Assembly: GCA_000620545.1 (NCBI GenBank)
Contig: JIBA01000015.1
Span: forward strand, 310,001-374,000
Direction: 5' to 3'
Source of the DNA: Intrasporangiaceae bacterium URHB0013
Lineage (GTDB): Bacteria; Actinomycetota; Actinomycetes; Actinomycetales; Dermatophilaceae
Length of the DNA: 64,000 bases
Part shown: positions 1 to 8,775 of the stretch, in pieces
How positions within the stretch are numbered: position 1 is the first letter of the stretch
How the letters are laid out: each line of letters opens with the position of its first letter
Position numbers and translations under genes: made by a program
Notes under the pieces: generated by a model
Told to the model about the DNA's origin: nothing
Seen by the model: only the letters and a program-made list of their open reading frames with translations
Database searches by the model: none

Positions 1-93
1 AGACTTGCCGGTTGAGCGTTTCATTGCACACCTACCTCATGAGTTGTCGTGTAATCGCAAACGGTCCTGCATGCGCCTTCTGGAAACCTTTGG

Positions 94-136
94 GCGCCTG
101 CACCCCTCCCGGGTGCGGGACGTCTCGTGCAGGCGC
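94..136 (-). terminator. Hairpin downstream of the SARP gene
   Basis: A perfect 10-bp stem (GCGCCTGCAC, 94-103; GTGCAGGCGC, 127-136) encloses a GC-rich loop. It begins 18 bases after the stop codon of the minus-strand SARP gene. No U-tract is visible, as is common for actinobacterial terminators. Bases 1-93 show no supportable gene. Confidence 0.5.
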
Positions 137-153
137 GCCGACCACCGCCCATG

Positions 154-1152
154 TCAGGCGGTGGCGGAGTGGATGAGTCGGGGTTGCGTGCCTGCGGCGT
201 CGTGCAGCAGGGCACTCAACGCCCGGCGGGCGTTTTCCAGCGACAGACCGGGTCGGGAGGACCCTCCGGGGTGGGCGTCGCCGGTCGCGCGGTGCAGCCG
301 GATCACGGCCTCGATGAGCTGCTCGAGGTCCTGGTCGGCGTGGTGGGCGTCGCCGAGCAGGCGACCGTACATCTCCTGCAGCCTCGTCCCCGGCGCGCAT
401 CCGAGCTCCTCTGCGAAGGTGCGACGGCAGCTGTCGTAGGCGCGCAGGCCCTCAGCCGTACGTCCGCCGATCACCTTGCTGAGGAGGTAGACGTGCCAGG
501 CGCTCTCGTCGAGCGGATCGGCGTCGATGACCTGCCGAGCCCATTGCGCCGCCTCGTCCGGCGCAACGGCCACGACCTTCTCCGCGGCGTTGACGAGCCA
601 CTCCCGCGTGACCTGCTCGTGCTTGCGGCGTGCTGCGTCGAGCCAACGGCCCCCTTGCTCGTCGGGGAGCAGCGGCACCCCGGCGGGGAGCAGTGCCTGG
701 CGCAGGAGCGGCAGTGCTGCCTGCGCCGACATGCTGGGGTGGAGGGCGCGGCTCACATCGCGAGCCGCCGACACGAGGTCGAGGTCCACCCTGCTCATGT
801 CGAGTGAGTAGCAGCCGGCCCGAGTCTCGATCGGGCCGCCGCGCACGGTGGTGGACGTCTGGAGGTGCTTGCGCAGCACGCAGACGTAGGTCTCGATGGT
901 CGCGGCGCAGGCCACGGGCCGCACGTCGTCCCACAGGATCGACACGAGCCGCTCCTTGGACACCGGAAGACCTCGAGCAAGGGCAAGGGCGATGAGCAGG
1001 TGCCGGGGCTTTGCCCCGCCCAGCTGCCGGGGCCCGAGGACCTTGGATCCCACCTGGACGCGCAGCCCGCCGATGAGGTCGATCCGGAGGGTGTCCGGAC
1101 CTGCGAACCCGAGGTCGGTCACCACCGTGGTGTCTGCCGCGACGGTGGTCAC
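154..1152 (-). CDS. SARP/AfsR-like transcriptional regulator with BTAD domain
   Basis: The 332-residue product has the layout of SARP activators. An OmpR-type winged-helix DNA-binding domain lies at about residues 20-105, with the usual LRIDLIGGLRV strand, a KPRHLLIALAL helix, LWDD, and YVCVLRKHLQ at the end of the recognition region. A helical bacterial transcriptional activator domain follows at about 110-255. No ATPase domain follows, so this is the short SARP form. The start is GTG with a GAGG-like site upstream. It stands alone, preceded by a long leader with a stem-loop at 1207-1247 and followed by a hairpin. SARPs usually activate nearby or pathway genes by binding direct repeats; no target cluster is visible here, so its regulon is unknown. 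Confidence 0.85.
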   Translation of the reverse strand: MTTVAADTTVVTDLGFAGPDTLRIDLIGGLRVQVGSKVLGPRQLGGAKPRHLLIALALARGLPVSKERLVSILWDDVRPVACAATIETYVCVLRKHLQTSTTVRGGPIETRAGCYSLDMSRVDLDLVSAARDVSRALHPSMSAQAALPLLRQALLPAGVPLLPDEQGGRWLDAARRKHEQVTREWLVNAAEKVVAVAPDEAAQWARQVIDADPLDESAWHVYLLSKVIGGRTAEGLRAYDSCRRTFAEELGCAPGTRLQEMYGRLLGDAHHADQDLEQLIEAVIRLHRATGDAHPGGSSRPGLSLENARRALSALLHDAAGTQPRLIHSATA

Positions 1153-1206
1153 GGTCGGACCTCGACCCTCGTGGTGGAGGTGACCGTGCCGGTCGGGTTA
1201 ACAGTG

Positions 1207-1247
1207 GGCCGGTCAGGTCGACGACACGGTCGTCGGCCTGACCGGCC
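1207..1247 (-). promoter_or_regulatory. Long stem-loop in the SARP 5' leader
   Basis: An outer stem pairs GGCCGGTCAGG (1207-1217) with CCTGACCGGCC (1237-1247). After one mismatch an inner stem pairs CGACGAC (1219-1225) with GTCGTCG (1229-1235) around three bases. The structure sits 55 bases upstream of the SARP GTG start. No gene ends within 350 bases on either side, so a leader attenuator or a large operator is more likely than an ordinary terminator. Function is inferred only from position. Confidence 0.4.
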
Positions 1248-1613
1248 ACCGCGGGGCTCCCGCGTGGGGGTTGCAGCTGGGCGTGACGCGACGTGGCCGT
1301 CACATCGAGAACGGGCGGGGGAGATTGAGCCGCCTGTCGTCAGAACGCCGTGTGCCGCGGGAGTCACGATCGAGGGTCCGCCGGTCCGCGTGCGGACGGG
1401 TGCTGCGACGGACCGGACGGCTGCCGGGCCGAGGGGTCTGCATGAAGATGGACTGGCCGGGTGACAGGCACGTCGACCCGTGTGGCGCCCCCCGGTGACG
1501 CAGTCGTCGGTCGCGTCGCACCGGCCAGCGGCACGCGCCCATCCCCATCCACCCCTAGCAATCCCCATGACATCAATCGTGTCGGGCGGCCTTGTGCCAC
1601 AACAGCGCCGAAC

Positions 1614-1669
1614 GGGGGGTGCCTCACACCCCCCTCGGCGGGCGCCGGCAGACCCCCCATCTGGGGGGT
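1614..1669 (-). terminator. Twin hairpins after the histidine kinase gene
   Basis: Two consecutive perfect 8-bp hairpins are present: GGGGGGTG/CACCCCCC (1614-1634, five-base loop) and ACCCCCCA/TGGGGGGT (1652-1669, two-base loop). They lie 17 and 52 bases beyond the kinase stop codon on the minus strand and probably end the kinase/regulator transcript. Confidence 0.5.
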
Positions 1670-1685
1670 GCGGCCGAGAGGAGCT

Positions 1686-3032
1686 TCAGCGCGCCCAGGA
1701 CCAGACGAACATCTGGGGGAACCGCGCCATGAGGCAGGCTCCGCCCAGATCGGAGGCGCCGAGGGTGACACTGCCTCCGATGTCGGCGACGTCGTCCTCG
1801 AGCAGCCGGATGCCCAGATGGCCTTCAGGGGTGGCACCGAGCGTCGGCGCGCGCCCGTCGTCGTCGACGGCCACGACGACATCGTCTCCCTCGGAGACCG
1901 CTCGGATCCGTACCGAGGTCGGGCTCTGGGCATGCTTCACCACGTTGCGGACGCCTTCGCGCACGACCTGGTAGGCGAACTGCGTCGCCTCGGAGGAGAC
2001 TCTCTCCAGACGCGGATCCACCTCGACGAGCACCGTGATGCCTTGTGCCCGTATGGGGCCGGCGAGCTGCTCGACTGCGGCCCTGAGCCCCTCCCGTGCG
2101 AGGCCGACCGGGTAGAGGTCGGTGAGGATGCCGCGCAGAGAGTCGATGTCGTCGTGCAGCCGCTCCCCCACCGACTCGAGCATCCGCCGCGCCGACGTCG
2201 CAGTGGGCGGCAGCTCGGCCGCCACAGCAGGCAGCGCGTAGCCGAGGCTCGTCAGCTCCTGGATCAGCCCGTCGTGCAGCTCGCGGGAGATCTTGCGTCG
2301 CTCGACGTCCGAGGCGGCGAGGGCATGGCGCAGCAGCGCTGCCCGCTCCGTCTGGGCGTTGTCGACCCGCCGGGCCAACGACAGGGCCAGGGGGATCACC
2401 GCGAGGATGAACAGCACGAGCGCACCCAGGGCCAGGGGCAGGATCCGTGTCGAGATGACGACCTCGTCGCGAAGGATGCGATCACTGTTCCAGTACGACT
2501 CGACGACGATGGGTGTGCCGTTCGCGTCCCGGGCGCCGGCATACACCTCGAGCAGCTCCTCGAAGTGCTGCTCGTGCTCGTTCTCCTCCTTGTCGAGGTC
2601 CGAGATGCCGGCGCTCACGCGGTCGGTCCCGAACAGGGCCAGCTCGTCCGGCTCCATGACGTACGTCTCGCCCGACAGGGCGTCCTCGTCCGACCAGATG
2701 ACCCGTCCGTCCTCTGCCCACACCTTGAGCCGCACCATCGTCGGGTCGCGCTGAGGGCTGGCCATGAGTGCGTCGAGCTGGCGCACCGCGTCGGGGTCGC
2801 CGCGGCGTACGGCGTCGTCGACGAGCGGAGCCACGACCTTGCGGGCGAAGACTGCGCCCCGCATGCTCGCGTCCTTGACTGCGATGTCCCCGGCAGCGCT
2901 GTTGACCGCGAGGCTCACCCCGCCGGCGCACACCACGAGGGCGATGAGGCTCCACCAGATGAAGCTGCGGACGGCCCGGTTCCGCGCCGTCCGAACGTTG
3001 CCCGTCGGACGACCCCCTGACCGGAGTCGCAC
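1686..3032 (-). CDS. Membrane sensor histidine kinase, NarL/DegS class (HisKA_3)
   Basis: The 448-residue protein has a transmembrane helix at about 23-44, an extracytoplasmic sensor region of about 150 residues, a second helix at 196-219, then a HisKA_3 dimerisation/phosphoacceptor segment RRKISRELHDGLIQEL with His253. A HATPase_c domain follows, with VREGVRNVVKHA as N-box and GHLGIRLLEDD as G-box. The sensor region is acidic (DLDKEENEHEQHFEEL) and matches no ligand domain I know. The GTG start lies one base after the stop of the upstream response regulator gene and has no clear ribosome site, so translation is probably coupled. The pair forms a two-component system; the signal is unknown. 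Confidence 0.93.
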   Translation of the reverse strand: MRLRSGGRPTGNVRTARNRAVRSFIWWSLIALVVCAGGVSLAVNSAAGDIAVKDASMRGAVFARKVVAPLVDDAVRRGDPDAVRQLDALMASPQRDPTMVRLKVWAEDGRVIWSDEDALSGETYVMEPDELALFGTDRVSAGISDLDKEENEHEQHFEELLEVYAGARDANGTPIVVESYWNSDRILRDEVVISTRILPLALGALVLFILAVIPLALSLARRVDNAQTERAALLRHALAASDVERRKISRELHDGLIQELTSLGYALPAVAAELPPTATSARRMLESVGERLHDDIDSLRGILTDLYPVGLAREGLRAAVEQLAGPIRAQGITVLVEVDPRLERVSSEATQFAYQVVREGVRNVVKHAQSPTSVRIRAVSEGDDVVVAVDDDGRAPTLGATPEGHLGIRLLEDDVADIGGSVTLGASDLGGACLMARFPQMFVWSWAR

Positions 3033-3033
3033 G

Positions 3034-3708
3034 TCAGGGGCCGATCAGACCGAACCGCCGTGCGGCGACGACCGCTTCGAGCTGGGAGTGCGCGTGCAGC
3101 TTGCCCATGAGGTTCTTGACATAGCCGCGACAGGTGAGCCGGGTGATACCCATCCGCCCGGAGATGGAGGCGATGTTGTGCCCTTCGGACAGGAGCATCA
3201 GCACCTCGGTCTCCCGGGTGGTGAGGGGCGTGTGCGTCGAGGAGCGGGGGGCGCCACGGAAGAGCTCGCGCAGGATGCGCGGGTGGACGACCAACCCGTC
3301 CGTCTCGCGTGCCCGGATGGCCGAGAGCAGGTCGGCCAGGCTGCCGTTCTTGAGGAGGAACGCCCCCGCACCTGCGGCCGCGGCACGCCGCAACAGCGCC
3401 TCGTCCACGTCGGCCGTGAGGACGACGACCCGCAGCCGAGGGTTCTGGCGGACCAGCTCGGCCGCGACGTCGATGCCGTCCCCGTCGCCGAGGTTGACGT
3501 CCATCACGACCACGTCGGGCTGCAGCTCGTCCACGGCGGCGCGGACGTCGGCGGCGCAGTTGGCGGAGCCGACGCACGTCAGGCCGTGCTGCATGCCGAT
3601 CGCCAGTGCCATGGCTGACGCCACCGCTTCGTGGTCATCGACCACCATCACCCGGAGGCCGTCGTCGAGCACCTCTCGTCGGGCCCCCACGTTCACCGTC
3701 ACGCTCAT
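3034..3708 (-). CDS. NarL/LuxR-family response regulator
   Basis: The 224-residue protein has a receiver domain with the acidic pair in MVVDDHEAV and the phosphoacceptor Asp70 in PDVVVMDVNLG. A LuxR/GerE helix-turn-helix follows (LTTRETEVLMLLSEGHN...ISGRMGI) in the last 65 residues. The helix-turn-helix is slightly unusual, with TRLTCRGYVKNLMGKLHAHS where most members have TVKTHL. I chose the ATG at 3708 because a GGGGACGAG site precedes it; an in-frame ATG at 3735 has no ribosome site. It is the first gene of a two-gene operon with the histidine kinase and is the likely receiver of its phosphate. Confidence 0.92.
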   Translation of the reverse strand: MSVTVNVGARREVLDDGLRVMVVDDHEAVASAMALAIGMQHGLTCVGSANCAADVRAAVDELQPDVVVMDVNLGDGDGIDVAAELVRQNPRLRVVVLTADVDEALLRRAAAAGAGAFLLKNGSLADLLSAIRARETDGLVVHPRILRELFRGAPRSSTHTPLTTRETEVLMLLSEGHNIASISGRMGITRLTCRGYVKNLMGKLHAHSQLEAVVAARRFGLIGP

Positions 3709-3903
3709 GTCTCGTCCCCGCTCCCCCGAGCCCATCCCCAGTCATCTCAGGCCCGTGTACCTGAGCAACCTCCTTCGTTCAGTATGGAGACGGGCCCCCG
3801 ACTCGTCTCACGAATCTGCAGGTCGGTGAACCAAACCGCTCACGAGTACCCATATCGGACAAGCCAATTCGTACGCGTGTGCCACGGGGGGCAGCAGGGG
3901 TCC

Positions 3904-4947
3904 TCAGTCGATGGTCACGGCGACCTTGCCCCGGACGCTGCCGGCCTCCAGACGCCGCATGGCGTCCGCGGCCTCAGCGAGCGGGTAGGCCCGATCGAGG
4001 CACGGGACGACCTGCCCCGACTCGAGGAGCAGGGCGAGCCGCTCGTAGTCGGAGGCCCTCTCCTTGGCGATGACGCTGGTCAGGCGCTGCCGACCGAGGG
4101 TCGACGCCAGCCGCGCCCTGAGCTGGCGACCGATCGTGCCGCCGGTCCAGTCGCCACCGCCTTCGCCACCGACGAGCACGAGGGTGCCGGTGGGCGTGAG
4201 CGCGTGGCGCAGGCGGGTCAGGTCGGACAGGCCGGCGATGTCGATGATGACGTCGTAGAGCGTGGACCCGTCAGCGACGTCGTCCCGGTCGTAGTCGAGG
4301 ACGTGGTCCGCACCGAGGGCTCGAACCAGGTCGAGCTTGGCGGCGCTGGCCACCCCGGTGACCTCGGCCCCGACCGACTTCGCGAGCTGCACGGCATACG
4401 ACCCGACCCCACCGGACGCGCCCGTGATGAGCACCTTCTGTCCGGCAGCCACCCGCCCGGCGTCGACAACGGCCTGCAGCGCGGTGCCGCCGGAGATGGG
4501 AACGGCGGCGAGCTGCTCCCACGTGAGGTTCGACGGGCGTCGGGCGAGCTTGGCCTCACGGCCCACGGCATACTCGGCGAACGAGCCCGGCGCGACGCCG
4601 AAGACGTCGTCTCCGACGGCGAGGGTCGTGACCTCGGATCCGACCTGTGCGACCGTGCCGGCCACCTCCCGCCCGATGACCGGCTGCTTGGGCGCGCGGA
4701 GGCCGAACACGAGGCGCAGCAGTCGTGGCTTGCCCTGCATGACGTGCCAGGCGCCCCGGTCGAGCCCGGCTGCCCGCACCCTGACGAGCACATCGCGCGG
4801 GCCGATCTCGGGACGGGGCAGCTGCGAGAGGCGCAGCACGTCGGAGGTGCCGTAGCCGTCCTGCACCACGGCACGCATCGAGCTCGTGGGGCTGTCGCTC
4901 CGACTCGGGCTGCTGCCACCGTCGACGGTGGCTGGTTGGTCCTGCAT
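3904..4947 (-). CDS. Quinone-oxidoreductase-like NAD(P)-dependent medium-chain reductase
   Basis: A 347-residue medium-chain dehydrogenase/reductase of the zinc-independent quinone oxidoreductase type. The N-terminal GroES-like fold contains VLVRVRAAGLDRGAWHVMQG and GREVAGTVAQVG. The Rossmann fold carries GASGGVGSYAVQLAK near residue 175. There are no zinc-ligand cysteines. The ATG at 4947 is preceded by AGGGGAG. It is transcribed away from a TetR-family gene, with a palindromic site between them, so it is probably the gene that regulator represses. The first 25 residues are Ser/Thr-rich and may not be part of the fold. The substrate is unknown; reduction of a reactive enone or quinone is the family norm. 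Confidence 0.88.
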   Translation of the reverse strand: MQDQPATVDGGSSPSRSDSPTSSMRAVVQDGYGTSDVLRLSQLPRPEIGPRDVLVRVRAAGLDRGAWHVMQGKPRLLRLVFGLRAPKQPVIGREVAGTVAQVGSEVTTLAVGDDVFGVAPGSFAEYAVGREAKLARRPSNLTWEQLAAVPISGGTALQAVVDAGRVAAGQKVLITGASGGVGSYAVQLAKSVGAEVTGVASAAKLDLVRALGADHVLDYDRDDVADGSTLYDVIIDIAGLSDLTRLRHALTPTGTLVLVGGEGGGDWTGGTIGRQLRARLASTLGRQRLTSVIAKERASDYERLALLLESGQVVPCLDRAYPLAEAADAMRRLEAGSVRGKVAVTID

Positions 4948-4986
4948 GGCTGCTCCCCTTTCACGGGTGACGAGCCCAAGCTCGCC

Positions 4987-5020
4987 GTACTTAGTACTAT
5001 GAGAGTAGCGTACTAAGTAC
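4987..5020. promoter_or_regulatory. Palindromic operator between reductase and TetR genes
   Basis: GTACTTAGTAC (4987-4997) and its exact reverse complement GTACTAAGTAC (5010-5020) are separated by 12 bases. The site lies 39 bases upstream of the reductase start and 45 upstream of the TetR GTG. It is AT-rich against a GC-rich background. This is the expected layout for a TetR operator controlling both divergent genes. Confidence 0.65.
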
Positions 5021-5065
5021 GAAACCACTAGGGTCGCTGGAGGTACGACGAGAGAAGGACAGCAC

Positions 5066-5737
5066 GTGACGACTCCCAGCAAGGGCGCCAGCAGGACTCG
5101 GGGCGACCGAGCGCCACTCAGCCGCGAGCGCATCCTCGACGGAGCCATGCGTGTTGCCGACGGCGGCGGGCTCGCCTCCTTGACGATCCGGTCGTTGGCC
5201 CAGGAGCTGGGCGTGAAGCCGATGTCCGTCTACCACTACGTCGGGGGAAAGGACGAGATCATCGACGGAATCGTCGACCTCGTTTTCGGAGAGATGGATC
5301 TCCCTGGGACACAAGGTAGTTGGCGCACGCAGTTGCGCCTGCGCTGCGAATCCACCCGCAGGGTCCTGAGGCGCCATCCGTGGGCCATCCCGCTGTTGCA
5401 GTCGCGGACGAGTCCCGGGCCGGCGACCCTGCGCCATCTCGACGCCGTCATCGGCTGCCTGCGCGGCGCCGGTTTCTCCCTCGAGGCGACCGCCCACGCC
5501 TACGCCCTCATCGACTCCTACGTCTACGGCTTCGCCATGTCCGAGGCCTCCCTGCCCATCAACGGCCCGGAGACCGTCACCGAGGTGGCCCAGTCGATGA
5601 TGTTCCGGCACCTCGCGGCTGACTATCCGAACCTGCTCGAGTTCACGACCGGGCACATCCTGCAGCCCGGCTACGACTTCGGTCTCGAGTTCGACCACGG
5701 CCTGCGCCTCGTCCTCGACGCCCTCGATCCTTCCTAG
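5066..5737 (+). CDS. TetR-family transcriptional regulator
   Basis: The 223-residue protein has an N-terminal TetR helix-turn-helix at about residues 18-64 (LSRERILDGAMRVADGGG, then LAQELGVKPMSVYHYVGGKDEI). A tetracyclin-repressor-like C-terminal ligand domain follows, with the typical segment ATAHAYALIDSYVYGF. The GTG start is preceded by AGAAGGAC. It is divergent from the medium-chain reductase across the palindrome at 4987-5020 and probably represses both that gene and itself. The ligand is unknown. Confidence 0.9.
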   Translation: MTTPSKGASRTRGDRAPLSRERILDGAMRVADGGGLASLTIRSLAQELGVKPMSVYHYVGGKDEIIDGIVDLVFGEMDLPGTQGSWRTQLRLRCESTRRVLRRHPWAIPLLQSRTSPGPATLRHLDAVIGCLRGAGFSLEATAHAYALIDSYVYGFAMSEASLPINGPETVTEVAQSMMFRHLAADYPNLLEFTTGHILQPGYDFGLEFDHGLRLVLDALDPS

Positions 5738-5761
5738 CTCCTCTCGCTCCTGCCGACCTGC

Positions 5762-5806
5762 CGCGCAGGCATGCCCGCGCAAAACATGCCCGCGCAGGCA
5801 TGCCCG
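5762..5806. repeat. Short GC-rich direct repeat
   Basis: The 16-base word CGCGCAGGCATGCCCG occurs at 5762-5777 and again at 5791-5806, a 29-base period. ATGCCCGCGC overlaps both copies, and each copy holds the palindrome GGCATGCC. It lies between the TetR gene stop and the LAL regulator start. It could fold as a terminator for the TetR transcript or serve as a binding array; the sequence does not decide. Confidence 0.55.
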
Positions 5807-5911
5807 GGCAGACGTCGGTGGACGAGCGGCGAATCGCCCTGCAGCGCCGGCCGAGGGCGTTAGCGTGGTCGAGCAGGTCCTCGTCCGACCCGTGGCTGCG
5901 GAGGGAGGCGT

Positions 5912-8622
5912 GTGGTAGGTCCGCTGATCGGCACCAAGCTGTACGTCCCGATGCCCCGACCGGGCCTGGTGACCCGCGCCCGGCTGCACGAGCTCCTGCG
6001 CGCGGGCAGCCGGGCTCGGCTCACGCTGATCTCGGCACCCGCGGGGTTCGGCAAGACGACGCTCCTCTCGGACTGGGCGCACAGTGAGCCGCTCGCCGGC
6101 CGCGCGGTTGCCTGGGTGTCACTCGACCTGTCGGACAACGAGGCCGGGTCGTACTGGGCCTACGTCCTGACCGCCCTGCAGAGGTCCGGGACCCGCCTCG
6201 CGCCGAGCGTGATGGAGTCCTTCGACTCTGCCCCCGTCCCGACCGAGGGGGCGCTCACGGCGCTGGTCAACGAGCTCGCCGCGGCACCCGATGTCGTCTG
6301 GCTCGTCCTCGACGACTACCACCTGCTCGTCGACCACGCCGTCCGCGACGGCATGACGTTCTTCCTGGGGCACGTGCCGCCGAACGTCCACGTCCTGATC
6401 AGCACACGCGCCGACCCGGACCTGCCCTTGTCACGGTGGCGGGTGCGCGGCGAGCTGGTCGAGATCCGCGCCGCGGACCTCCGGTTCACCCTGAGGAGGC
6501 CGGCGCCTACCTCGACGCGTCCGCCGGCCTGCACCTCAACCGCGCAGATGTCGCCGCCCTGGAGGAGCGGACGGAGGGATGGATAGCCGCGCTGCAGCTC
6601 GCGGTCCTGTCCATGCGCGGGCGCTCGGACGTCAGCGGCTTCATCGCCCGGTTCGCCGGCGACGACCGCTACGTCGTCGGGTACCTCGTCGAGGAGGTCT
6701 TGGCGCAGCAGCCCGCGCAGATCCGCGACTTCCTGCTCCGGACCGCCGTCCTGGACCGGCTCTCGGGTCCACTGTGCGACGCACTGACTGGCCGCCACGA
6801 CGGCGACCGGACGCTCGAGGCCCTCGAGTCGGCCAACCTGTTCCTCGTGCCCCTGGACGACCAGCGGCGCTGGTACCGCTACCACCACCTGTTCGCCGAC
6901 GTGCTGAGGGCGCGTCTGCTTGCCGAGATGCCCGACCTGCTCCCCGTGCTCCACCAGCGGGCAAGCAGCTGGCACGAGCGGCATGACCTCGTCGACGACG
7001 CGGTCAGGCACGCCCTGTCCGGTCGTGACGTCGATCGCGCCGCCCACCTCATGGAGCTCGCGGTCCCGTCGATCAGACGCCATCGGCAGGAGGTCAAGCT
7101 GCTGGGTTGGCTCCAGGCGCTACCCGACCACGCGGTCCGGCGCAGTCCGGTGCTCAGTGTCTTCTACGGCTACATGCTCATGGTCTCCGGTCACATCGAC
7201 GCGGTCGGGCAACGGTTCGACGATGCGGAGCGGGCCCTCACCGCGGGGCCGGACGCGTCCGGACCGCCCTGGGCCGATACCGAGGAGCTGCGCACCTTGC
7301 CGGCGACGATCGCCGTCCACCGCGCCGCACTGGCGCAGGCGCTGGGCGACGTCGCAGGGACGGCGGCCCACGCCAGACGTGCGCTCGAGCTCGCAGGCTC
7401 CGACGATCATCTGGCCCGAGGCGGTGCGGCCGGGTTCCTCGGACTTGCCGCGTGGGCAAAGGGCGATGTGGCGGGTGCGATCACCACATTCTCCGAGGCG
7501 ATCACCAGTCTCCACGCAGCCGGCAACCTGGTCGACGAGCTGAGCAGCACGGTCGTGCTCGCCGACCTCTGGCTCATCGCCGGACGACCGAGCCGGGCCC
7601 GGGCCCTGTGCGAGCAGGCGATGCGGGTCGCCGATGCTCACGGAACCGCAGTGGCGCGGGCCGCCGCCACCCTGCACGTCGGACTGGGCGAGCTGGACTG
7701 CGAGGTCGGTGACGTCGGCGCGGCCAAGCGGCACCTCGAGGCGGCCTCCCTCCTCGCCGAGACCGCGCCGATGACCGAGAGCCTCTACCGGTGGTTCGTC
7801 CTGCGCAGTCGAGTCGCCGCAGCCGACGGCGACCTCCAGGGCGCCATCGCACTGCTCAACCAGGCCGAGGACAGCTACCGGCCGGGATTCTTCCCGGACG
7901 TCCGGCCCATCACCGCGATGAGGGCCCGGATCTGGATCACACAGGGCGACCTGTCACCGGCCGATGACTGGGCGACGGAACGAGGCCTGTCCACCGCCGA
8001 CCGTGCGGACTACCTGCGCGAGTTCGACCACCTGACCCTGGTCCGGCTGCTGATCGCCCAGCACCGGGCACGCCCCGACCCTCACGCGCTCGAGATGGCA
8101 ACGAGCCTCCTGTCGCGGCTGCACGAGGCCGCCCGGACGTCGGCACGCGAGGGAAGCCTCCTCGAGATCCGCATGCTGACCGCCGTGGCGCAGGACGCGC
8201 TGGGCCGTCATGCGGAGGCTGTGCAGTCCCTGGCGCGGGCCTGGGCCAGAGCTCCGGAGCCCGAGGGCTACGTCCGACTCTTCCTCGACGAGGGCAAGCC
8301 GATGGTGGAGTGGCTGCGCGGGACCGAGAAGAGCCCCGAGGTCGGTGACCACGTGCGTCGCGTGCTCGCACATGCGGGCCAGCGCGACCACGACGGCGCC
8401 GATGACCGCCATCAGGTGCGCCCGTCGACCGAGCTGCTGAGCGAACGAGAGCTGCAGGTGCTGCGGCTGCTGGACAGCGAGCTGACCGGCCCCGAGATCG
8501 CACGCGACCTCTTCGTGTCCCACAACACGGTGCGCACCCACACCAAGCACATCTTCACGAAGCTCGACGTCACCAGTCGCCGGGCAGCAGTTCGGCGCGG
8601 CCGCGAGCGGGGTCTGCTGTAG
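5912..8622 (+). pseudogene. LAL/MalT-like LuxR regulator with single-base frameshift
   Basis: The reading frame from the GTG at 5912 encodes a STAND-type ATPase of LAL regulators, with a Walker A (APAGFGKTT, residues 42-50) and a Walker B-like VWLVLDDYHLL. At about 6489-6491 the frame changes: the remainder continues in another frame from EEAGAYLDASAGLHL to a C-terminal LuxR helix-turn-helix (LLSERELQVLRLLDSELTGPEIA) ending at 8622. Adding one C to the CCC run would restore an FTPEEAGAYLD junction and a protein of about 900 residues with central TPR-like helices, the normal family length. Everything else is intact, so the gene is either newly inactivated or affected by a sequencing error. Three coupled membrane genes follow and are plausible targets. 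Confidence 0.85.
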
Positions 8623-8678
8623 CGGTCAGCGCCACCAGCACCCGGAGCCCGGTCCGCTCGCCCCTGGATCACCCCGTC

Positions 8679-8711
8679 GGTCACATCGTTGGGTGACGAC
8701 TGGTCACACCG
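8679..8711. promoter_or_regulatory. Repeated GGTCACAYCG element
   Basis: GGTCACATCG (8679-8688) and GGTCACACCG (8702-8711) lie 23 bases apart in direct orientation, upstream of the membrane operon starting at 8776. The spacing is close to two helical turns, compatible with a dimeric activator such as the upstream LAL regulator. This is inference from sequence only. Confidence 0.3.
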
Positions 8712-8775
8712 CTCCTGCCTACGTTCGAGTCATCCCCAAGGCGCCTCGCCAAGGACCTCGAACCAGGAGCCGGCC

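Larger units (their letters stand above)
1153..1685. other. Gene-free stretch between SARP and histidine kinase genes
   Basis: No coding region is supportable in these roughly 530 bases. The stretch holds a long stem-loop at 1207-1247 in the SARP leader and two C6/G6 hairpins at 1614-1669 beyond the kinase gene. The remainder shows nothing I recognise. Confidence 0.5.

Noticed and set aside
1461-3020. 519-codon open frame on the plus strand
   Set aside because: It is the antisense shadow of the histidine kinase gene, which has clear domains; the plus-strand product is low-complexity and has no ribosome site.
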